Shown one piece after another: positions 26,934 to 49,436 of a DNA stretch of 64,000 nucleotides. Below the pieces are notes generated by a model. It had not been told where the DNA came from and ran no database searches. It worked only from the letters and a program-made list of their open reading frames with translations. This stretch comes from Trichoplax sp. H2. Its lineage: Eukaryota > Placozoa > Uniplacotomia > Trichoplacea. Made by a program: the position numbers and the translations under genes. Location: NCBI GenBank assembly GCA_003344405.1, contig NOWV01000004.1, forward strand, positions 992,001 through 1,056,000. The letters run 5' to 3'. Position 1 is the stretch's first letter. Every line of letters begins with the position of its first letter.

Positions 26934-29208
26934 TAATTATCACCACTAACAAGGTATGAAATTAAATTTTCGTAAACTGCCTGTTAAACTCACAGTATAG
27001 CTAACTATTTAACGTAATAAAGTCAAAATACATCATCAAACTTACGTGAATTCTGTCTGTTATTAACTAATACATCTAATTTGCTTGACTTATGTATTAT
27101 ACATTTCGTGAATTGTCTACTGCTAATTAATAATTGACTAAAGCGCAGTATCATTGGAGGAACGATTCCATAATTTAATTTGTAGTTTCTTCTACATATT
27201 CTGACATTTGTGATTCTGATAAACTATAATTATATTACTGCAATCACAATTTCTGCAAGACAAATGAAAACTACATATTCTCAATGCAAACATTTTTACT
27301 ATTTTAAATTACAGATCGATGATTTGGCCTTCGATATCTTGATTATGCAAAAGTTATAACAATAGAAGTAGTATTAACTTAATACGAAGTCTATATACTT
27401 CTTGTGGCTTTATCAGCTTGACAGGAAAAACTGTTCCATACGCCCGTCAACAACGACCAAGTCGCTCAAACTTAGTTTACATAGAGTTTAACGTCGTAAT
27501 AGCAAACTCAGAATAAATTAAATTGGTGGTATTAATAACTGTCGGCTAAAACGTCAAAGTTTATCCTTATACTCGTTTGAAATGATCTATGTTAGTGGCC
27601 TTTGCGGTATATCAAGACGAAGACAGATCGTTGAAGCAACGAGTATACTGTACTTATAATACCGATAAGTTATAAATGGCGATTTGGAAGAAAGAAATAC
27701 TGTATATAGTATTTTAGAGTGCTCTGTGAATACTGTAAGCCCTTTATTGATCTCAAGGAAGGTTTAAGCTGGACGTTAGCTATTATGTATCATTGTAGAC
27801 GCCTTTAAGTTATGGATCTTTAAATACTTTGGTTTAATCTGCCATGCTATTTTGTTGTTTTACAATACTATCAATTCGATCATTTCATTTTGCGATATCA
27901 AGATAATCTAGACTTTATCCTGCTATAATACAGTATATAGCATATTTTATTGCGTAATTATGCACATTTAATGTCGGACCGCGAAGCTTTTAGCGTTCTC
28001 CGAAATGTTGCAAATTATAATCTAGATAATATAAAGATTATGTGCCGTTGAGATCTATACAATACACTGCAAACTATTTTAATACTACACCTATGCCTGT
28101 ATACTGTAAATATTTTATCATTCCGTATTTCTTAAGCATAGTGAGGCGTTAACGTCTAGTATCTAACATGTATATTGTAACTTAAGCAATATATAATGTA
28201 CATTGACTGTAAGTCGTAAATAAATTAGAAGACTATTTTTAACACTTACTTTGCGCAGCATTTCCTTCAATTGCGTATACTGTACAGCGCAAATAATCTT
28301 AATGGTCATTGCACTCGTACCTAAGGTTGTTAATTCATATCCTAATTCAAGCGGCTCATTTCCGCAACATTCAGAATACACAAGATATAAGATTTCTGTT
28401 AAGGCAGCGTTCTTAGATAATCCGTAGACCGACAAAATGCGAAGTTTTTACGAATCTAGCTTATACGTGAAGAACTTGTAAAATTTTTAACCAATCTAAT
28501 CTTAGATAAAAGGGAAATTTTCATATGCAGTCAGATCCCTTAATTCATACCACCTAAAGGCAGTGATCATTGGAATGATGGATTTCTAGTTACCATCACG
28601 TACAATTGGTAACTGCCTCCATAGTATAGATATCAAAAGATAACATATTATGACATTATCCTACAACAAACTGTTTTGAGAAATTTATTATGGGTCGGCA
28701 ATATCAGATGATCCACTGCGCATTGTTTATCAAGTCACTGTAACTGCAACGAACTTTATTAACAACAATTTCATTACGTATCGACAGATATTAGCTACAT
28801 AACCATAGTCATAACATGTTTCGTTAACAATAACTATTTAACAAAAATTTCTGAAGTTCTAGTTGAACGTGATCTGTCAGCTACAGATTCTTCAATTCAA
28901 ACATGAAATGAACAATTCTTACAATATCAGCATGTGAGTTATGAAAAGAAATCTACTCAAATTCATTGGATTATAAATATACAATGGAAATGTGTATACT
29001 ATTTTAATCAACAGCGAAAGAATAATCTTCTTTAAAACTGTCGAGTTCATAATTAATAAAAGATGTAACTCTCAAAAAGTGTTCATATACTGTATACTTA
29101 CAGTTCCATAAGGGGTATTAACTACGATTAAATTTCACTGAATGCGCTTGATCATCCATGAAGAATAAAATATATCAGAATTTATGTGGTGCTGTAACAT
29201 AGCAACTC
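26934..29208. other. Convergent intergenic region, no gene seen
   Basis: AT-rich DNA between the 3' ends of RELCH and the DDX gene. One minus-strand frame near 28163-28435 was considered and rejected. No array or RNA gene is visible. Confidence 0.55.
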
Positions 29209-34622
<5,414 letters not shown>

Positions 34623-34679
34623 GTTGCAAGCCAGTGTGATTATATCAATGAAAACTGAAAAATGAACTGACCCAGAATC

Positions 34680-35225
34680 GGTTATAACGCATAGTACTAT
34701 ACTGTCTCGTATAGCAGTGTCGCACGATGATCATCTACTGTACCACGCTATACCAGTTTTACCGGTGATAGATTCTAGAGTTTCAAAGTCAGTATACTGT
34801 AGTAAAAAAGAAAAGAAAAACCGTTTCGACTAGTCAAGATTTACAGTACAGTACAGTACTGTACAATGCAAACTGACAGTTCCGTACTTTCGTACTGTAC
34901 TGTACTCAGTGTACTGTACTGTACAGTATAGACTGTATAGTACTGTATGTGCACATTTTAAAAATAAAATCAAAAAATTGTACTGTACCCACCAGACCTA
35001 CAGTACAGTACTGTACAGATGTAGAGATAAAAAAGTAAAAAGAAACGGAGAACGAAATTCTTATTACAGCACAGTACTGTACAGTACAGTATACTGTACT
35101 GTACTGTACAGTGTACAGTGTACTGTATTTGACTGATTCCGAATCATCATCACTAGTGCAAACTCCCGTCGCTTTGCTGTACTGTACAGTAGTAGGAGTT
35201 CTTATACTGTACAGTACAGTATAGT
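34680..35225. repeat. Dense TACTG/CAGTA array upstream of the DDX gene
   Basis: Several dense blocks (34844-34866, 34892-34947, 34981-35018, 35069-35127, 35178-35222) are separated by unique sequence. The array begins about 60 bp upstream of the DDX start codon (34622, minus strand), exactly on its promoter side. Both orientations alternate, giving many GTACTGTAC dyads. Apparent ORFs are translations of the repeat. Confidence 0.8.
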
Positions 35226-36171
35226 AACTGATGTTAAATTGATTTAGTTATAACGCTTGCGATTAATACCCTGAATATATTCACTTATAGATGATACCAT
35301 AAATAATTCTATGAACGGACATACTGTAGTCTAATTAATCATCTAAAATCATGAAGTACATGTTTACGATTATGAATATCTCTATATTAATTTATCTATT
35401 CAATATGAACTGAATTTCACAATCTTATGATGACTCATTCAGGATAGCTGCTGCCGAAAGGTATTTTAAGCTCGGCAAATAGCTGAATAAAATAAGAATT
35501 CTCTAGTTTGTTCAGCGTTGAAGCAAAGGCGTCTAAATTCTTGTCAGATAGTTAACTATCTGACAGGGACACTGAATCCCGGAGACTTTAGTAATTTAGA
35601 GATTAGTTGTACGTTATCTTTGTCACAAAGTTGGTTTGTGGCAGTTTTAACACTAAAGTGCAATTATAATTATAGTTGTTCCATACTACAATGGTAGATG
35701 ACCCGGTCGCTATGCTCAGATCACTGTTCTTAATCTAGTCTCTTTATTGGTATAGTGTATACTGTACACTTATAATATATAATTATACTGTACACTCCGA
35801 TAGTAATGTTGTAGAATTTAAATTGCTAGATTGTTGTAAGGCATGCATTGCTGTACGCACAATATAACTATATGGTAGTAAAATGTAACCAAAGTGCCAT
35901 ATCTGCTCTCATCATTACATTCGAGCATGATCAACGCGTAAACAAGAAATTAAACACCATAATACTGTAATCGTTTTGAGCATAACTGATGACAAACAGT
36001 TAATGTACAGTACAATGTACATTATTCTTTAATATACGTATATATATATATATATATTGTGTTTGTACATTTATAGTACATATACAATTGTTTCTATAGT
36101 ATAATATTATGAGATACAATATACAGTTTCTATTAACATTCAAATACCTAACAGCGCATACGAATATCATA
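35226..36171. other. Intergenic DNA between the DDX promoter and NCF4-like 3' end
   Basis: No gene seen. It contains a perfect 24-bp palindrome (listed separately) and a TA dinucleotide run at 36039-36057. Confidence 0.55.
35542..35565. repeat. Perfect 24-bp palindrome
   Basis: The sequence is self-complementary over 24 bases centred on GTTAAC (35551-35556), with arms TGTCAGATA and TATCTGACA. A site this long is unlikely by chance. It may bind a dimeric protein or be the scar of a foldback element. It does not contain the GTAC pentamer. Confidence 0.7.
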
Positions 36172-39100
36172 TCAACTAATAATGTCAGTATTATAACTCG
36201 AAAAGTCCCCGAGATCCGTCACATAGATTTGCCAAGGAATTTCGTAAGATTTTTCTCCATTGCCTTGCGCAAGTTCCTCAATCATAATATCCAGTTCTTC
36301 ATCCGACATTATAGCGATAAGATCGCCTTCATAATCAATATAATTAAGCGTAATTTCGAATTTACTGATACGCTGGCTAGAAAGTACAGAGGGCAAAATA
36401 TAGATTCCGTCAGGAAAATTGATATGAACACGTACATCAGCTGTTGAACATTTTACTGCACTTCAATAGTACTGATCAATTAGATACTCGCACACTATGT
36501 GTCGTAGTGATACAAAGGTTCTATCGGCAAAGGCTTACACAATCGTACAATACAATCATATCCGACGTCCAATACAATCGTACGATTTTTAAAATCACAA
36601 ATTTCTCTACATATTACGTACAAATACGAATAAGTATCGCAAAATAGAGTATGCAAAATTTAAAGAGCTGTGCATACTACTGCCTTTGTGCACCGTTCAT
36701 TTGGGATTAGTACAAATAAAGGATGTTTCAATCTTACCTTATTACAAAGTTTAGATTAATGATAACATTAGTGTAAATATCTACAGGTGTTTGGTGATCT
36801 TAAATGTTTAAGCTTTCGACGGGTATAGATAGTAATTTATTTTAACTGTCAGTATAGACAAATGATTACTTTAATGCCATCCTACCTAATTAAGAAAAAT
36901 AGGTCTTCGAATTTTGGTTTATAAAAAAACTCCGAATTAATTTCAATTTCATTCACGCAACCGTTGTAGTGGTAATTAATAACCCTTACAAAATCTTCAT
37001 AACTATAATCGATTTCTTCCTGCCAAATAAAAATGGCGTATGAGCGCAAATTAGTGAAAATGTCTACGGCTTATATTTTATCACATAAAACAAGGTGCGC
37101 TACGGATGATAACGCGCGCTGTAGAATTAAAATGTATGCCGATATTCAGTAACTGAAGAAGTCTTGCAAACAATTTGCATGTCAATACTGTAATCCTAAA
37201 TTCTAACTCAACCCTGATATGGCTGTACTAAACTTACTTCAGAATCTGAGTCGCGTTTAGCATTGGTTGAAATTAATTTAAGTAAAGATTCTGTATGTAC
37301 ACCAATAGTCGGTTCTGATACTCTTCTTCTCGAAGCAGCCGTTGTTGCCCTAAGAATAATAATGAAGAACTTTATGTGCCGATGATCAAAAATAATGCAA
37401 GGAATCTGCAGAACTACGATATTTCATAGGCAGTCTTAAATATTATCATTGCTATCATAGTCTGGCTAACTTACTCAGGTTTCCTGCGAGCTAACTTAGG
37501 ACTACTACCAGCTTGATTCCTTAAAACAAAATGTTCAGCAAGGCTGTGAGAGAATTGTTTATGCAAATCATAGTCTTCCTTATTTTGTCGCAGAAATGAC
37601 TGGATCAAGTCGCACTGTGATATTTTGCGATGCAGACTTAGTAACTCCCTTACGTAGCGATCTAAAAGAGGTAATCTCCTTTCAGCAACTTCGCGTTTAG
37701 CGCTCCTACCAAATATTATTTTACCTTAAACGAAATTGCGTAAACAAAACGAACTATTAAGATGACTTTAAAAATCTATTCCATACATTTCCTCAGTACT
37801 CCTTTCGAAGTTCCATTTTTAGTTTTGAATTAGTTCATGTACTATAAAAACTGGAACTAGAGGCTAGTGTTGCAACAGAAAGTAATGTAGTACAGCGCAT
37901 GACTGCATCAAGTCAATTGACTATTAAGATCTGTGCAATAACAATCATTGAATTGCAAATTTGCAATGTAGATATGAACTACTGTATTGCACTACTAGTT
38001 ATCACTTACTAATGTACCTAAAGACATATATTCACTAAGTACTGTGCAATATATACTGCAATGAATTGGTATAACTTTAAATCTTACTGTACTGAGCTAG
38101 AGTGAATACTGAATTTGTTGGCTAGAAGAGATAGAGATAGAACTTAGAAATAGATTCGCGTGTTATACTACGAGTATTTTCTTATTTTCAGACTAGCTTA
38201 TCATGAGCCTACAATTTTTATAAACTGTAGTAAAGAAAACTTTTATCTCAATTCAGCTTAACTAACTTTATTGTGAGTTGTAGCAGTAAAGCAGAATAAG
38301 ATATAGTCGACCTTATTACACTTACTCATTTATATCATCTTACAATGATAGATTTAGCTATTAATTTTGAAATTATGAGGCGATATACTAGTGTACGGTA
38401 TGCGTATGATGAAGTTCCTACCTGGCACAGTAGGTAGTATTCGATCTTGTGGATTGACCTTACCAGCCTCTAATGGAAATCGGCGTTCCAAATGTAGTAA
38501 GAGGCCATTAAATTGGCGAAATCTGCGATATATGACATGGGTTTCGCCAGAATGTAGTATTACTTTAATTGAATACACCTAAAATGCAAGACAATATTAT
38601 TAATTAATGAAAGTTAGTACTGGTGTTAGCGTATGCTAGCTATTTATACAATTATATCCCATCTAAATGCAATATAATAAAGGAAAGATAGTTCCTGATC
38701 AAGGAGAGAGCTACTATAAGGATTTTAGCATAGGTTTACGTAGAAACAGGTAACGATGAAGTAAGATTGCTAGAACGAATACAGTTTGATTAACTGTAGA
38801 GGCTAGTGAAGGAGAGTCTACAAAACTTGAAATGTTAATGCTCCCGCTAACCCTATGACCAAGCTCTTTCATGAACTGTACAGTACTGTACGTACACGTA
38901 TATTTATTTTCCAGTATTTAATACCCAGACTATTAAAGAAAGTTGATTAACTGACTTCATGTTACATATACAGTATGTAACATAATCAAAATCCTTTTAA
39001 ATTATAATTATTCCTTGAAACATCAAATCTTTACTCGAGTAGAGTCACCAAATCAGATCGACAGGATTAAACAACGTAAATAGCAGGGATTAAATAGTAC

Positions 39101-39241
39101 AGTATACGTCAATTAATAATAATGATAATAATATAATTTAATAATTGTTACATTAAAACTTACGTAATATTTCGTATTCTCCAGCTGAACTTTATGGCAA
39201 TCTAAAATCGTAGCGTCAATAGCTAATTCAGATTGAGACAT
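36172..39241 (-). CDS. NCF4: p40phox (NCF4)-like PX-PB1 protein without SH3
   Basis: In vertebrates p40phox binds PI3P on phagosomes and regulates the NOX2 oxidase through p67phox. Six exons with agreeing phases: 39241-39164, 38578-38422, 37724-37475, 37349-37238, 37019-36886, 36376-36172, about 311 aa (human 339). Residues about 8-125 form a PX domain containing VIYRRFRQF, NPQDRILPTVPG and RRLPLLDRYVREL, with the basic residues expected for PI3P binding. After a Ser/Arg-rich linker comes a PB1 domain (about 206-300). It includes an acidic OPCA-type motif, NYIDYEGDLIAIMSDEEL, and ends with PWQIYVTDLG and SSYNTDIIS, as in p40phox. The family's central SH3 domain is not found: the exons flanking its place join in phase 0 across a 218-bp intron with no SH3-like frame. 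It could alternatively be a distinct PX-PB1 adaptor. It is divergent from PHAF1, with starts 585 bp apart. Confidence 0.85.
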
Positions 39242-39826
39242 GATTTCCGGTTATAGAATTAGAGAAGTTGCTCTTAATTTCACTTTTCACAATTAGTTAT
39301 ACTGTACTCTTGGTCATATTTCTCCCATTAAAACATGGCTAAAATCTAAGAAACTTATTTAGGGACAACTTTTTGAATGCTGCCTGTACAGTACTCAGTG
39401 TACTGTAGAGTACATGTACAGTACAGTACAGTAGTATCAGCGCACTGTACAGTACAGTGTATGTACAGTACTGTACTGTACTATAGGGACAGTACAGCGC
39501 CAAAAAAAGAAAAAGGAAAAGAAAATAAACACCGGTACAGTACAGTACTGTACAGTACTGTACTTAGCACGGTAGGGTATACAGTACAGTACTGTACACT
39601 GTAAACTCTTTAATTTCCAACGAATCACTTGCACTGCACTGTACTGTATGTACTGTACTGTACAGTATGGCTGTACTACCAGCGTACTGTACATACTGTA
39701 TAGTACAGTATTGAATGAATTAATTTGGCGAAGTGTTCTGGTATTTTATCCAAAATTTTGAAAACTAGTTGAGAAAAACAAAATCTTAATTATTCTCGCT
39801 GTACTGTAGTTACCTTTAAGGAAAAT
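39242..39826. promoter_or_regulatory. Divergent NCF4-like/PHAF1 promoter region
   Basis: 585 bp separate the two start codons, most of them occupied by a pentamer array at 39385-39712 plus an A/G-rich stretch (39503-39530). Bidirectional promoter function is inferred from the layout. Confidence 0.6.
39385..39712. repeat. Dense TACTG/CAGTA array in the NCF4-like/PHAF1 promoter
   Basis: Blocks at 39385-39435, 39444-39485, 39535-39565, 39579-39603, 39635-39670 and 39682-39712 contain tandem pentamers that repeatedly flip orientation. The palindromes include GTACAGTACTGTAC. ORFs on both strands over it are repeat translations. Confidence 0.8.
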
Positions 39827-45259
<5,433 letters not shown>

Positions 45260-48200
45260 GTTAAAACACTACATTGGGACGAAAAGGTTTGCTAACGTCG
45301 ATAGAATTTTTCTAATCGGGCATTAGAATTAATTTATATTTTATAATAGCTTATAATTGGCCTCTAATTCACGGTCATTTTAATATAGGCATCCAATTTC
45401 GAAAGATAAGAAAAGCTTTTCTTGACTCATATACATTAATATCTCAGCAAGGTGGACATGTGTATCTTTATTGTAAGCACTACGTAATGTTTATAAACCT
45501 AAGCGAGTAAATTTGCGTTCAAGTGAAGATTTGAGCATTTAAATAGTGTCGTTCTGTAATTTGACGCAAAATTGTAAAAGGAGACAATTCATGTATTAGT
45601 ATATTAGGTATACTAAGGCTATTTAAAATTTTGTGAGACCAGCAGATACCGTATGTATACTAACAGAACACTGTATATGCGTTGTTCTGAATTAAACTGT
45701 GCCATTGTATTTTTGACATCGTAAATCTGATTTCAGTCGACATGGCCGCAATGAATCCTACAATGGTAGGCTTTCGACTTATTTAGATCAATAAGATCAT
45801 AAAAATATAATACTATTTACTGTACGAAGCTGTCCGTATAAAACAATCTAATAACTGCATTTCAGGGATTCACTACGTTAAAATTAAAATTATATTGCTT
45901 AAATTATTCGAATGTATTATTTCTAAATGTGAACTAAGTAAAACGCTGTCGAATTTTTGTAATAAATAATTATTGTTATTATTACCAGCAAAGTGCTTTA
46001 AATATCTACCGGTAGTGACGGTATAAAGGAATATAAATCCTCCTTCCTGCGGAAATTACTTATCATGCATATTTGTACTGAATATGCAGTACTTACACAT
46101 TTTCACACAATGCAATTCCAAATATTGAAATCAAGTTTAATTGGTAATAGCTTATTCCAGTAAGTATAATTAAGATATGAGCATATGACTACCGTTATAT
46201 TGCGATCATCTCCACTACCAAACGTATGCCGCCGAATCGGATATCATTCGCGTACATTAATTAGACTATTCAGAATATTGTAATGACGGTGCTATGTAAC
46301 GTAAAATAAGCTAGATACAGTTTCCACCTAGACGGCATGCGTATCGAGTCAATACTGAAGGCCCAAAATTATCGGAAAGCATTAGGATAGGCTAGTAGTG
46401 AAGTCTTTTAAAAACATTGTGGCAGTGAAGGAAGTGTGTCCAGGTGCATTAATGCATTAAAACAGTGGATTCTTTGTATATGGCACGCCTTGACAGAGAG
46501 CAGTAGTATCTGAAAATTTGGTTTAGTAATATGCATAACATCTACTTTAAACTATCGTTCAAAGTAGAGCTTCTGAACTAGCAAACGTATTTGTAACATA
46601 AAATATGAGCGACATACGTGTAAAATGAGAGATAATCTATCGTCGTAGTATTTTACAGAACACAGAGTTGCATACAATAACATACTGTAGCTTGAATGCT
46701 TGATATTTGGTATACTCTCAATATTTAAATGACTAATGAAAACTAGACTTAGATAAATCAGGATGAGCTTACTAACATATATAGGCTTAATAACTAAATA
46801 TGATTTTATACAAGTTCCATTTATGAACAATTCGTAGATGCCAGTATCAATAATCGAAATAATACGCATGCTGTGTGTTTTCATATCATCGACACCACAA
46901 GGCCTATCATAATAGATTAGAAACAGTAAACAAAAACTCTTCTAGATATAGTAAAGATAATTAAGTTACTGGATTAGTAATTAATAATTATAATTATATA
47001 ATCCATCTGATCGTTTTTATTTTCGCAAACCCTCTAATTATGATTTGATTTTATTAATCTACTAACCATGAAACCTGGCATAGCGGGGCATTGTGCACAT
47101 AACCTTTAAATCTAACACTGAACGTAAGCTACACTTAGTGGCTAGATCTGTTTTCCGGATTAATCAACATACTAGTGTCGTAATAATACTGACGAGGGAA
47201 TGCTAGCTGGAATAACCATTTCAAATTATCATTTAAATTTTCTAAATATATATATAATTATCATTAATTTTCGAGCAAAAGTGATCAATACCTAATTTTT
47301 TTGACCGAACCAAAGTATTGTACTAGAATGTCACAACTACAGCACCAGAATATCATATAATTTCAATGTCTTATTATTATCCCGATTTTATCTAAACTAT
47401 AACCGTAAGCACAGCAGCGTTGATTACTTTAAATGCTACTGCAAGTAAATTCTGTTTCTTACAGCTTTTTTACGTGTAGAACTGCTAAATGTAATAATAA
47501 TAATAATAAATGTGATTAGAGTTATGTACCGACATAATCAAATCAGGAACTTTCATAGCCAGACTTCTTATAATCAAGTTGACATTGTCAACATGATTTT
47601 CAGTATCACCGTTACACAATTGACAAAATTTTAATTTTTGGAGAATTTTCTTAGCTTAATTGTAACATAAATCAATTTAAGTTTATTTAAAATATATAAC
47701 TTTATAATGCCCAACATTAACCCAAGATTATTATTTATTGATAATGAAATTAAAATATGGAAGTATAAAATAACTATTGGCCAATTATAAAGTCATCAAA
47801 CCGAGGAATGAATTGATAGGCAATACGCTGTATTGCGCCTGTTGCCGTAAATAATGATAAATACGGGCACAGCAATATTTAATTTGCTGATTACGTCCCA
47901 TAATTAGTAGATAAAAACCGATCGACGCATTTTGACATGTATCCAATTCAATTTAATAACATCAGTCACCAACATGGTGCTTATATAACATTCACATTGA
48001 GTAAACTCCAGATTAAGATCTTACATTGATCAAGCTAACGAGTAGATAAGAATTCAGTATTAATAAATAATCGGTTTTGGTAAAGCGCGTGTAAAATTGC
48101 CAGATATGTAAGAAAAGATTATAAATTGAATCATAAAAGAGATTTTTCACTTCATTTATAAATTTACTATGTTAAAGTATTACTACGCAAAAGGAATATA

Positions 48201-48437
48201 AGGTTCTGATCAAACATCAAGAACATTTATTCCTTTTAATCATATCATTCTAACAGGACGTATAATTAATATTTTATCAGTAACTAGTGTACCCATTACT
48301 GATCGATTGATAAAGCGGTGAAACAAATTGATATAGAATGAATCCATTAATGACAAACTATAAGATGTCTTGGTCTAATTAATGAATATGTTACATAGTT
48401 AAGATATCCATTTTGTACAGAAAGAATGTATATTGCT
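45260..48437. other. Convergent intergenic region, no gene seen
   Basis: AT-rich DNA between the 3' ends of PHAF1 and the GPCR gene. It contains a short TAA trinucleotide run near 47492-47510. The minus-strand frame at 46552-46884 was considered and rejected. No pentamer array is present. Confidence 0.5.
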
Positions 48438-49436
48438 CTATACCTTTTGAAGATCGCACCTTCTAATTTCTTTTCGACGAAAGCAAAATCGTCTAGTCAT
48501 GGCAGTTCGAATATCGACAGTAAGTAATCCGTAAATGAAAGGACAAATTGATAAATTTGTAAAAATGAGATAAACTGAGATTAATGAGGCTGCATTTAAA
48601 AATTTTCCTAATGCATCTGAAATCTTGTTATCATTACTGATTAAAACTAGAGACAAAGTATGGAAAATTACCCATGAAATTATGTATATAGTCATTGTAA
48701 TACCGTGAATTAAACTCGTGCATATGTGATTATTTTCACGATTTTTTACTCTAAAATTCAATGACAATGCCGTATTTTTCAAACGTCGACGCTGCTTATA
48801 TGCTGTAGCAAAGATTGATGTGTAAAGGAAGATAATAATAATGCAGCTTAATGCAAAATTAATAGCGACAACAAAAATAGAATAAATCCTTTCATGTTGA
48901 ATATATCTAACAATCAGAGCTACCTGATTGCAGACTGTACTATCCGAAGTTTCAGTAATATTACGCCATGCGACACTAGGTAAGAAACCGATGATAAACG
49001 GTTGTAACCAAATATAACAAAACATAGTAATAGTTACTTTCTTGGTCAAAATGTAATGATAAGTTAATGGATACATGACGATTGTGAAGCGGCAAATTCC
49101 AATCGCTAAAACGTGCAATACACTAGATGAGCTCAGAAAAATAGAAATGCTGTATGATAAATTACAAAAAATAGTACCAAATGGCCAAAATGTTGAAATA
49201 CCACTCACAACTAATGGTAGCATTTGTAGTAGTGCCAATAGTAAACTTGAAAATGCAAAACTGGCTAAAAATGAATTGTCAATCGTTCGTAATTTGCGTT
49301 GCGATATAATAGTAATAAATAGGCTTGCATTAGCAAGTAGGCAAACAACAAGTAAAATACCTAAGGAAATAATCTTAGGTAAGACTTCTCCATTTAATTC
49401 GAACATCCTTTCATTGCTGTCAGTGGCCATGATCAA
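48438..49436 (-). CDS. Class A (rhodopsin-like) G protein-coupled receptor, orphan
   Basis: Intronless 332-aa frame with seven hydrophobic helices: TM1 about 20-42, TM2 about 56-80, TM3 about 90-116, TM4 about 136-155, TM5 about 187-208, TM6 about 245-270 and TM7 about 285-310. A short N terminus precedes TM1, and a basic C-terminal tail is rich in Arg and Lys. Conserved cysteines before TM3 (TIFCNLS) and in loop 2 (STVCNQ) can form the usual disulfide. Signature motifs are altered: DRY reads CRF, the TM6 CWxP region reads SWVIF, and NPxxY reads CPFIY. The Arg and the final Tyr are kept. The start at 49436 gives MIM; the second Met two codons on is equally possible. I cannot name the ligand or subfamily. 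Intronless class A receptors with drifted motifs are common in lineage-specific expansions. Confidence 0.9.
   Translation of the reverse strand: MIMATDSNERMFELNGEVLPKIISLGILLVVCLLANASLFITIISQRKLRTIDNSFLASFAFSSLLLALLQMLPLVVSGISTFWPFGTIFCNLSYSISIFLSSSSVLHVLAIGICRFTIVMYPLTYHYILTKKVTITMFCYIWLQPFIIGFLPSVAWRNITETSDSTVCNQVALIVRYIQHERIYSIFVVAINFALSCIIIIFLYTSIFATAYKQRRRLKNTALSLNFRVKNRENNHICTSLIHGITMTIYIISWVIFHTLSLVLISNDNKISDALGKFLNAASLISVYLIFTNLSICPFIYGLLTVDIRTAMTRRFCFRRKEIRRCDLQKV

Noticed and set aside
28163-28435. 90-aa minus-strand frame with a good GTAAGT donor at its end
   Set aside because: It begins with TTG, has an in-frame stop 12 bases upstream with no AG acceptor between, and no recognisable family.
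46552-46884. 110-aa minus-strand frame
   Set aside because: Hydrophobic low-complexity translation of AT-rich DNA; no conserved motif, no neighbouring exon in phase.
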